A stretch of DNA of 5,145 bases from Gammaproteobacteria bacterium UBA4475 (GTDB lineage: Bacteria; Pseudomonadota; Gammaproteobacteria; Pseudomonadales; Azotimanducaceae), in the NCBI GenBank assembly GCA_002389265.1, contig DGOD01000044.1, forward strand, positions 2,123 through 7,267. The letters are read 5' to 3'. Below, one piece after another: positions 1 to 5,058 of the stretch (within the stretch, counting starts at the first letter, position 1; every line of letters starts with the position of its first letter). A model generated the notes under the pieces. It made no database searches, was not told the DNA's origin, and was given only the letters and a program-made list of their open reading frames with translations. The translations under genes were made by a program, and so were the position numbers.

Positions 1-369
1 AACTTCAACGCCCGCCCCATCAGTAATGAAAGTGACCGGAGATTGTGCCGAGAAAAGGTTCTGAGCGGAGAGAAACAAAAAAAACAATATGCTGGCGATC
101 AGGTACAAACGCAGAGGTTGGATATAGCGCGCGCGCCGCCCTGCGACGTATTCAGCGGCCAAAAATCCCGGGCGAAAAAACAGTGCAAACAGCGTTCTTG
201 CCGTACGTGAATCGAAACTAAAAATATTTTCGAACGCTTCGCTCACCAAGGACCAGAAAAACCGATCCATCCCACGTTGGTTTTGGCCGCAGTGGTAACA
301 ATATTGCCCAGCCAGAGGGGTTTGACAATTTGGACAGTAGGCGGCCGAGTCGTTGGTCTCTTGGTTCAC
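1..369 (-). CDS. DUF3667-type zinc-ribbon membrane protein, N-terminal part (runs off left edge)
   Basis: The first 123 residues are visible and the frame is still open at base 1. Near the N-terminus is a zinc ribbon with paired cysteines at C12-x2-C15 and C24-x2-C27 (CPNC and CYHCGQ). A segment rich in Phe and Arg follows, then a hydrophobic stretch at about residues 86-101 (ending LIASILFFLFL) that looks like a first membrane helix. This order, ribbon ending in CGQ then an Arg-rich stretch leading into a helix, matches DUF3667 family proteins, whose function is unknown. The GTG start at 369 is chosen because the only upstream in-frame options before a stop at 424-426 are weak non-ATG codons, and the first Met (residue 34) would delete the ribbon. 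I see no Shine-Dalgarno sequence. The start lies 5 nt after the stop of the acyl-CoA dehydrogenase small subunit, so translational coupling is likely. Family assignment is from pattern recognition only. Confidence 0.72.
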   Translation of the reverse strand, partial: MNQETNDSAAYCPNCQTPLAGQYCYHCGQNQRGMDRFFWSLVSEAFENIFSFDSRTARTLFALFFRPGFLAAEYVAGRRARYIQPLRLYLIASILFFLFLSAQNLFSAQSPVTFITDGAGVEV

Positions 370-374
370 GACAG

Positions 375-1499
375 TCAGGCGACAAAGCGCTCGAGATGAT
401 GATCGGTATTGCCGAATTGGGAATCAATCACCATCAACCTTTTGAAATAATGAGCTACTCGCAGTTCCTCCGTCATACCCATGCCGCCATGCAGTTGCAC
501 CGCATTCTGACCCACGAACCGAGAGGCCTTGCCCACCAGATATTTCAACGCGTGAATCGTTCGCTGGGTTTCGCTGCTGCCCTGGGTTTCCAGCATGTTG
601 GCCTTCATACATAAGGACTGGGCCAGCGCATGCTCCATAAACATTTCAGTCATGCGGTGCTTGAGCACTTGAAACTCGCTGAGCGGGTGGTCGAATTGCT
701 TGCGTTGTTTGGTGTAGTTGACGGTGTCTTCGTACAGGGTTTGCATGCCACCGATGGCTTCGGCAGCCAGCGCCAGAATCGCGCGGTTAGCGATTTTTTC
801 GATAATGCCAAAGCCTTCGTCTAGTGGACCGAGGCGCTGGTCATCGCTGACGCGGACATTGGTGAATTTGATTTCAGAGGCCCTCAGGCCATCGACGGTG
901 GGATAGTCTGTGCGCGTCAAGCCGTCGGCCGCAGCGTCGACAATGAACAAGCTAATACCATGAGGGTCCTGGCTGTCGCCGCTGGTACGAGCGGAGACCA
1001 AAATTTTGCCCGCTGATTGAGCGTTTAGGACCAGTGATTTTTCGCCGTTAATGAGGAAGTTGTCACCGTCGCGAATTGCGGTGGTGACCACATTGTTCAG
1101 GTCATGGTGGGCTTGCTGTTCAGCATAGGCGAACGTCGCAATCAGACTGCCGTCGATAATGGGTGGAATCAGTTCCGCCCTTTGCTGAGGGTTACCTGCT
1201 GCATTAATGGCACCACCAAACATGATGACCGTTGGCAGATAAGGCTCGAGGACCAGGCCCTTGCCGAACTCTTCAAGCATGATCATCGTATCCACAGGCG
1301 TGCCGCCGATGCCGCCGTCGTCTTCGTCGAAGGGCAGTGCCAACCAGCCGAGATCGGCGAATTGCTGCCAGTGCGCGCGGCTGAAACCCTCGTCCGAGGC
1401 CGATATTTTGTTGCGTTGACTAATATCGTAGTGGTCATCGACAAACTTTTTAACGCTGTCGCGCAACAAATTCTGTTCTTCGGTATAGGAAAGATCCAT
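375..1499 (-). CDS. Acyl-CoA dehydrogenase, small (non-catalytic type) subunit, PimD-like
   Basis: A 374-residue protein with the full acyl-CoA dehydrogenase layout: N-terminal helical domain (about 1-115), middle beta domain (about 120-215) and C-terminal helical domain (about 230-374). It carries the FAD-contacting elements normally donated to a neighbouring subunit: R266-K-Q-F269, and Q335-L-H-G-G339. Its own half of the site is poor. The usual SEPGAGSD-type motif is degenerate (AEQQAHHD, 126-133), and the Trp-Thr/Ser motif after the conserved Lys is replaced (K154-S-L-V). Neither known catalytic base is present: N238 sits at the isovaleryl-CoA dehydrogenase-type Glu position and G363 at the medium-chain-type Glu position. 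The closest family I recognise is the small subunit of pimeloyl-CoA dehydrogenase-like enzymes, which act with a large subunit in beta-oxidation of unusual acyl-CoAs. The ATG follows AAAAGGG by 7 nt and lies 20 nt after the large-subunit gene. The substrate cannot be deduced. Confidence 0.9.
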   Translation of the reverse strand: MDLSYTEEQNLLRDSVKKFVDDHYDISQRNKISASDEGFSRAHWQQFADLGWLALPFDEDDGGIGGTPVDTMIMLEEFGKGLVLEPYLPTVIMFGGAINAAGNPQQRAELIPPIIDGSLIATFAYAEQQAHHDLNNVVTTAIRDGDNFLINGEKSLVLNAQSAGKILVSARTSGDSQDPHGISLFIVDAAADGLTRTDYPTVDGLRASEIKFTNVRVSDDQRLGPLDEGFGIIEKIANRAILALAAEAIGGMQTLYEDTVNYTKQRKQFDHPLSEFQVLKHRMTEMFMEHALAQSLCMKANMLETQGSSETQRTIHALKYLVGKASRFVGQNAVQLHGGMGMTEELRVAHYFKRLMVIDSQFGNTDHHLERFVA

Positions 1500-1519
1500 G
1501 TTATTGCCCTTTTGTTGAG

Positions 1520-2671
1520 TTAGCCTAAACCAAGGACATTCTTGGCGATCACGTCTTTTTGTACCTCGCTGGCCCCACCGAAGATGGTGGTGGCGCGGGT
1601 GCCCAGATAAGCGCTGGTGGCGCCTCGAGCAAAGTCAGGTCCTGCAGCCGCGCCCCAAGCTGCAGCGTAAATACCGGCAGCCTCAAGGTTAAGTTCCGAT
1701 ACGCGTTGTTGAATTTCCGTACCCTTTAATTTCATGATGGATGACTCTGGGCCGGGATTGCCGCCGCTGGCAACTGAAGCCAGGCTGCGCAATTCGGTAA
1801 ACTCCAGAGCCAACAATTCAGCCTCCAAGGCGCCGACTTTGTTGCGAAATGCCGGAACATCCATTAGCGTGCCGGCGCCGACCTTAACGCTCATGGCATT
1901 TTTCCGGGCTTTGGCCAGGCCGAGAACGGAGTTCTGAATACCGGCTAAGCCCGTGCGCTCATGGATCAGCAAACCCTTGGCATAGGTCCAGCCCTTGCCC
2001 TCTTCGCCAATGCGATTGTCGACGGGGACCTTGACGTCAGTGAGAAACACGTCGTTGACGGAGTGGCTGCCGCCCAGGGTGATAATGGGCTTGATCTCGA
2101 CGCCAGGGTCATTCATGGGAATCAGCAGGAACGTGATGCCCTCCTGTTTTACTCCGGTGCTTTGAGTTCGAGTTAGACAGAACATCCAATGAGCAATATG
2201 GGCCAGCGTCGTCCAGGTCTTCTGGCCGTTGACAGTGTAGTAGGTACCATCTGCCGACAGCTCCGCACGGGTTTGAAGGTTTGCTAGGTCAGAGCCGGCG
2301 CCGGGTTCTGAGTAACCTTGGCACCAGTTCACCGAGCCATCACGGATGCCCGGCAGGAATCGGTCTTGTTGTGCTTTTGTGCCATAGTTCATCAGGATTG
2401 GGGCCAGCATGCCGACCCCAAAGGGAATCTGTGGTGGTGTGCTGTTGCGAGCCATCTCCATATCAAAGATATAACGCTGAGTCGGCGTAAATCCGGGGCC
2501 GCCGAACTCAACTGGCCATTTTGCGATGTCCCAGCCACCTTGATCGCGCATGGCCTGAAACCATTCGGCGCGTTTGGTCCACATTTCCATGCCCTTGGGC
2601 AAATTCTGCTTGATGAAGTCTTGAACCTTAACCTGAAATGCGAGGTCTTCCTGACTGAATTCGATGTCCAT
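1520..2671 (-). CDS. Acyl-CoA dehydrogenase, large (catalytic) subunit, PimC-like
   Basis: A 383-residue flavoprotein of the acyl-CoA dehydrogenase family, expected in the cytoplasm to make a trans-2-enoyl-CoA and pass electrons to electron-transfer flavoprotein. The substrate and flavin motif YSEPGAGSDLA is intact at 120-130, and K151-T-W-T-T155 is the usual isoalloxazine-contacting segment. The probable catalytic base is E238 in HERTGLAG, the position used by isovaleryl- and long-chain-type enzymes. The medium-chain-type position is G365 (TIFGGASEVQ). The RxQF and QxxGG elements that normally complete a neighbour's FAD site are not recognisable; the region reads AWGAAAGPDF instead. The small subunit encoded next door supplies them, so a mixed assembly is inferred. 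The family resembles pimeloyl-CoA dehydrogenase large subunits. The ATG at 2671 is preceded by AGGAGA with a 10-nt spacing and is the first gene of the minus-strand operon. Chain type or substrate (dicarboxylate, steroid side chain, branched acid) is not determinable here. Confidence 0.92.
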   Translation of the reverse strand: MDIEFSQEDLAFQVKVQDFIKQNLPKGMEMWTKRAEWFQAMRDQGGWDIAKWPVEFGGPGFTPTQRYIFDMEMARNSTPPQIPFGVGMLAPILMNYGTKAQQDRFLPGIRDGSVNWCQGYSEPGAGSDLANLQTRAELSADGTYYTVNGQKTWTTLAHIAHWMFCLTRTQSTGVKQEGITFLLIPMNDPGVEIKPIITLGGSHSVNDVFLTDVKVPVDNRIGEEGKGWTYAKGLLIHERTGLAGIQNSVLGLAKARKNAMSVKVGAGTLMDVPAFRNKVGALEAELLALEFTELRSLASVASGGNPGPESSIMKLKGTEIQQRVSELNLEAAGIYAAAWGAAAGPDFARGATSAYLGTRATTIFGGASEVQKDVIAKNVLGLG

Positions 2672-2681
2672 GGACTGGATG

Positions 2682-2687
2682 TCTCCT
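2682..2687 (-). promoter_or_regulatory. Ribosome binding site of the large dehydrogenase subunit
   Basis: On the minus strand the sequence AGGAGA lies 10 nt before the ATG at 2671. It is the best Shine-Dalgarno match in the operon and supports this start over out-of-frame ATGs in the leader. Confidence 0.65.
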
Positions 2688-2700
2688 GGTGCGTAACCGG

Positions 2701-2756
2701 GTCATTGGCCTACTGTCATTGGCCTACTGTTATTGTCGTACTGTCATTGTTCGACG
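2701..2756. repeat. 14-bp tandem repeat, about four copies, in the dehydrogenase operon leader
   Basis: Two perfect plus-strand copies of GTCATTGGCCTACT (2701-2714, 2715-2728) are followed by a diverged copy GTTATTGTCGTACT (2729-2742) and a more diverged one GTCATTGTTCGACG (2743-2756). The array lies between the predicted transcription start (about 2793) and the Shine-Dalgarno of the large dehydrogenase gene, so it should be transcribed as part of the 5' leader. The most constant part is GTCATTG (CAATGAC in the transcript). The 14-bp spacing is not a whole number of helical turns, which argues mildly against stacked binding on one DNA face. It may be a slippage-derived minisatellite or a leader regulatory element. 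Confidence 0.85.
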
Positions 2757-2783
2757 GGTCACTACGATAAGTCGTCGTCGAAC
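2749..2783. other. 8-bp perfect inverted repeat in the operon leader
   Basis: GTTCGACG at 2749-2756 is the exact reverse complement of CGTCGAAC at 2776-2783, with 19 nt between. It lies just downstream of the predicted start site of the dehydrogenase operon and overlaps the last copy of the 14-bp repeat. It could form a long-loop hairpin in the leader RNA or be two half-sites for a dimeric regulator. No T-run follows on the transcribed strand, so it is not a canonical terminator. It could also be chance. Confidence 0.3.
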
Positions 2784-2799
2784 GGGTGCATTGCAAACT

Positions 2800-2828
2800 A
2801 TCATAGGAAGATTAAATAGGCATTACAA
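2800..2828 (-). promoter_or_regulatory. Predicted sigma70-type promoter of the acyl-CoA dehydrogenase operon
   Basis: On the minus strand a TTGTAA box (2823-2828, 4 of 6 to TTGACA) is separated by exactly 17 bp from TATGAT (2800-2805, 5 of 6 to TATAAT). Transcription would begin near 2793 and give a leader of about 120 nt before the ATG at 2671. The position in the 230-nt gap between the SPOR gene and the dehydrogenase gene fits. This gap shows no plausible gene. Confidence 0.6.
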
Positions 2829-2901
2829 CCGCGGGTCGGGTGTTGGGTGAGTCCTAGGTCATGAGCGGTTCACTGGCGCTACCAACGCGACGGATTGTTG
2901 G

Positions 2902-3672
2902 TCAGGGGTTCAAGGCCAGGCAGCCAGATTCGATGTTGGCATCGACAATTGCTCGACAGAATCTGTCGATAGCCTCTAGCCCTTCAAAATGTCCGACCTG
3001 AAGGCGATAGATCAGCCGTTGTTGCAGGTAGATGGTCTCGACAAAAGAATGCAGTTCGGAGAATAAGTCTGGGCGTTGCCGTTCTAAGGTCGCCCAGAAA
3101 TTGATTGCTGCTGCAGAAGATCCGAAGGCGCCAAGCTGCACTCGATAACCTGGCTCAACAGGCGCGATAGTGTGAGTGATCGCTGTGTGGCTTCGAGATT
3201 GGTTGGGTAAACGAAAATTCCAATCAGTGGTCCGGCTGAGTTTGGGTTGCTCCTCGTCGCTGGCTGGCACTGACGAGTTGGTGAGGCTTGCCAGACGCGC
3301 ATTGGCGCGCTCGAATCCACCGGCCGCAGACTGCCTTAACCAATACAGAGCCTGGCTGATATCAACCGCTGTGCCTGAACCGTCGGCATAGAGATTGGCC
3401 AAGTGGTATTGGGCCGGTGGATAGCCCGCCGTCGCCGCCCGGGTATACCAGTTGAAAGCCAGATTGAGGTCTTCAGTAGTGCCTTCGCCGAACCGATGCA
3501 TCAGGGCGAGGATGGTTTGGGCACGAGGGTCACCATCATCGGCGAGGGTGCTGAATTCAGCGAATGCGGTCACATAGTCACGCTCTTGATAAGCCTGGGT
3601 GGCCGAGTCTAAATCAGCCCGCAGGTCGGTTGTGGCAAGGCACAGCAGGCTACAAAGGATGAAGGTACGCAT
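2902..3672 (-). CDS. Secreted Sel1-repeat / SPOR-domain protein
   Basis: A 256-residue protein. Residues 1-19 form a signal peptide (MR, a hydrophobic core, and an LRA|D type I cleavage site; no lipobox before the Cys residues). Residues of about 32-68, 69-104 and 105-130 are Sel1/TPR-like helical repeats, recognised by the A-x-x-W-Y-x-x-A-A-x-x-G-x-x-x-A-Q pattern (clearest at 72-88) and LAxLYxDGxG (91-100). A low-complexity linker of about 131-172 leads to a C-terminal SPOR domain (about 174-252) that starts YRVQLGAF and has a second YRLQVGHF strand. SPOR domains bind denuded septal peptidoglycan, and Sel1 repeats are protein-interaction scaffolds, so an envelope or division-site role in the periplasm is inferred. 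It stands alone on the minus strand, divergent from the CinA-like gene. No clear Shine-Dalgarno precedes the ATG. The specific partner is unknown. Confidence 0.88.
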   Translation of the reverse strand: MRTFILCSLLCLATTDLRADLDSATQAYQERDYVTAFAEFSTLADDGDPRAQTILALMHRFGEGTTEDLNLAFNWYTRAATAGYPPAQYHLANLYADGSGTAVDISQALYWLRQSAAGGFERANARLASLTNSSVPASDEEQPKLSRTTDWNFRLPNQSRSHTAITHTIAPVEPGYRVQLGAFGSSAAAINFWATLERQRPDLFSELHSFVETIYLQQRLIYRLQVGHFEGLEAIDRFCRAIVDANIESGCLALNP

Positions 3673-3774
3673 GGGTGCAGTCTAATCAATCCGGTGGGTA
3701 ACGGGTAGGCGCTGAGTGGCAATTTCCGTTAGGTGCCAGCGGTCAGGCTAGTTAAGGACTATGCAGGGGATGCC

Positions 3775-3803
3775 GCGACAAAGCCCGCCAACGGGCTTAT
3801 GAT
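3775..3803 (+). promoter_or_regulatory. Predicted sigma70-type promoter of the cinA-like/DUF1499 unit
   Basis: A GCGACA box (3775-3780, 4 of 6 to TTGACA) is followed after 17 bp by TATGAT (3798-3803, 5 of 6 to TATAAT). Transcription would start near 3810, giving a leader of about 94 nt to the ATG at 3904. A second AT-rich site near 3880 (TTATAG) has no usable -35 box. I found no equally good minus-strand promoter for the SPOR gene in this 231-nt divergent region, which otherwise shows no plausible gene. Confidence 0.5.
3781..3798. promoter_or_regulatory. 18-bp palindrome filling the promoter spacer (possible operator)
   Basis: AAGCCCG (3781-3787) and CGGGCTT (3792-3798) are perfect inverted repeats around a CCAA loop. 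The palindrome begins directly after the predicted -35 box and ends on the first base of the -10 box, so a bound dimeric regulator would compete with RNA polymerase. The shape also resembles a terminator stem, but no T-run follows on either strand and no gene reads into it, since the flanking genes diverge. The regulator is unknown. Confidence 0.45.
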
Positions 3804-3903
3804 AGTGGCGCAAGCTGTGAAAATCGACGTCGTAGCGAATAGCGAAGCCAGCGATGTTCCTGCGGCTACACATCATTTATAGAGTGAAGAGGTATTACTT
3901 GCG

Positions 3904-4434
3904 ATGGAATTGCATACATTAGCCCGTGAGGCTGCCGTTAACTTGCTGAAGCTGGGGCAGACCGTTGCCGTGGCCGAGTCTTCAACTGCAGGACTGGTTT
4001 CGGCCAGTCTGCTCGCAATTCCCGGCGCCTCGGCCTATTACGCCGGTGGTAGCGTCATATACACGCGTTTGTCCCGTAAGCGATTCCTCACACTTGACCC
4101 GGCGCTACTCGCCGGTCTGGCGCCCTTGAGCGAAGAGATGGTCAGGGTTTTCGCGGATGCGGCTCGGACTAGCCTGAATGCAGAATGGGGGATCGCAGAA
4201 CTGGGCGTCGCAGGGCCCACAGGAACGCCCTATGGTCATCCTCCGGGTGTGAGTGTTATTGGGGTGTCTGGCCCCGTGAACCTGTCTATGCGCATCGAAA
4301 CCCACAGTGCGGATCGAGAGCAGAATATGTGGCACTTCACCCAGGAAGCGCTCAAGTTGCTGGCGCTAGCGACGGCGCAAGCGCTGCCGCTGCCGCCGGC
4401 ATCTGCCGCTCAGAAAACCCCCATTAATAACTAA
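3904..4434 (+). CDS. CinA C-terminal family protein (PncC-like nicotinamide-nucleotide amidase, divergent)
   Basis: A 176-residue stand-alone CinA C-terminal domain, the usual length for PncC-type proteins. These deamidate nicotinamide mononucleotide to nicotinate mononucleotide in the pyridine nucleotide salvage cycle. Visible family marks are A24-E-S-S-T-A-G30 (usual AESxTGG), GASAYYAGGSVIY (41-53), GVAGPTG (101-107), and PPG (113-115) where a KPxG is usual. The nucleophile candidate S26 and Y53 are kept. The conserved Y-S-N-x-x-K reads Y53-T-R-L-S-R58, with Lys59 one residue further on, so activity is not assured. A tail of about 15 Pro/Ala-rich residues follows the domain. The ATG is preceded by GAGG at an 11-nt spacing, somewhat long. 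The DUF1499 lipoprotein gene starts 13 nt after the stop, so the two are probably co-transcribed. Often this family sits beside recA, which is not seen here. Confidence 0.85.
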   Translation: MELHTLAREAAVNLLKLGQTVAVAESSTAGLVSASLLAIPGASAYYAGGSVIYTRLSRKRFLTLDPALLAGLAPLSEEMVRVFADAARTSLNAEWGIAELGVAGPTGTPYGHPPGVSVIGVSGPVNLSMRIETHSADREQNMWHFTQEALKLLALATAQALPLPPASAAQKTPINN

Positions 4435-4447
4435 CAAGAGATGAATC

Positions 4448-4930
4448 ATGGCGAAGCTCTCGAGTGGCACGTTGGCGCGGATAATAACAACTGGGGGGCT
4501 CTGGTTCGGGATTTTTGCCCTGGGTGCATGCTCAAGCCAGGTTGTCGCGCCTTTAGATGGGCAGGATGGACGGCTCTCACCGTGCCCAGCGGCACCCCAT
4601 TGTGTCACCAGTGAAGTGGCTGAGTCAGCGAGCGCGTATGTCGCACCCATTGCAATGAATGGGCTCACCAGCCTGCAGGCGCGAAACTTGTTGATCCGCG
4701 CGATGACTGAAATGCAGGGCCAGATTAATACACAGACAGATCGATATCTGGCAGCTAGCTTCAAGAGCAAAATGTTTGGCTTTATCGATGATCTTGAGTG
4801 CCGAATTGATAGCGCGGCGGGAGTGATTCAGGTGCGCTCGGCTTCGCGGCTGGGATACTATGATATGGGCGCCAATCGACGCCGAGTCAACGAACTGCGG
4901 CAACGCTTTGCAGCTTTGCGGGATGGCTGA
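4448..4930 (+). CDS. DUF1499 domain lipoprotein
   Basis: A 160-residue protein with a lipoprotein signal: a basic start (K3, R11), a hydrophobic stretch, and the lipobox L25-G-A-C28. Ser follows the Cys, which suggests outer-membrane sorting in a gammaproteobacterial Lol system. The mature part is a DUF1499 domain: L43-S-P-C-P-A-A-P-H-C-V-T-S55 (the family's LxPCPxxPNCVxS), Y64-V-A-P-I, GFIDDLECRI (111-120), and VRSASRLGYYDMGANRRRV (129-147), the family's most conserved block. C46 and C52 could form a disulfide in the periplasm. The function of DUF1499 is not established. The start at 4448 is chosen because AAGAG lies 8 nt upstream and the signal peptide begins there; the ATG at 4441 is out of frame. 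It is the second gene after the CinA-like gene. Confidence 0.92.
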   Translation: MAKLSSGTLARIITTGGLWFGIFALGACSSQVVAPLDGQDGRLSPCPAAPHCVTSEVAESASAYVAPIAMNGLTSLQARNLLIRAMTEMQGQINTQTDRYLAASFKSKMFGFIDDLECRIDSAAGVIQVRSASRLGYYDMGANRRRVNELRQRFAALRDG

Positions 4931-4953
4931 GTCGCGGTTCAGGCCGACTCTTT
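4929..4953 (+). terminator. Possible intrinsic terminator after the DUF1499 gene
   Basis: GAGTCG (4929-4934) pairs with CGACTC (4945-4950) around a 10-nt loop. It is followed by TTT and a further T-rich stretch (TTTAGATTT). The stem begins inside the TGA stop codon. The stem is short and the U-tract is interrupted, so this is only a moderate candidate. Confidence 0.35.
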
Positions 4954-5058
4954 AGATTTGCGCTTTAGACCCGCTATTGAGACCAGTTGTAGAGGGTGAG
5001 CATTTAGCGATACCCCTTGGATGGCGCCGACAGGGTGGCGAAAAATCCGTCTCGAGTT

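Noticed and set aside
218..427. Minus-strand 69-codon ORF beginning with MIPNSAIPII
   Set aside because: It overlaps the zinc-ribbon frame in another phase and shows no motif; the DUF3667-type frame explains the region better.
330..614. Plus-strand ORF of 94 codons opposite the end of the small dehydrogenase gene
   Set aside because: It is antisense to a clear family member, has no recognisable domain and no Shine-Dalgarno; it is a frame shadow.
2701..2756. 14-bp repeat as a CRISPR array or phage attachment site
   Set aside because: The units are contiguous with no spacers and too short for CRISPR repeats, and no integrase or tRNA is nearby.
2318..2770. Plus-strand ORF of 150 codons opposite the large dehydrogenase gene and leader
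   Set aside because: It crosses the operon start, tandem repeat and predicted leader, and its composition is atypical; the opposite strand carries all family motifs.
3781..3798. Palindrome as an intrinsic terminator
   Set aside because: No T-run follows on either strand and neither flanking gene transcribes toward it; an operator reading fits the promoter geometry better.
3833..3846. Two adjacent TAGCGAA heptamers in the cinA-like leader
   Set aside because: The repeat is too short and has only two copies; it is expected by chance and has no associated structure.
3854..3922. Short plus-strand ORF (22 codons) overlapping the cinA-like start
   Set aside because: It has no Shine-Dalgarno and its end lies inside the cinA-like coding region in another frame; not supported as a leader peptide.
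4366..4770. Minus-strand 134-codon ORF across the pncC-like/DUF1499 junction
   Set aside because: It is antisense to two well-supported genes and has no domain or initiation signal.
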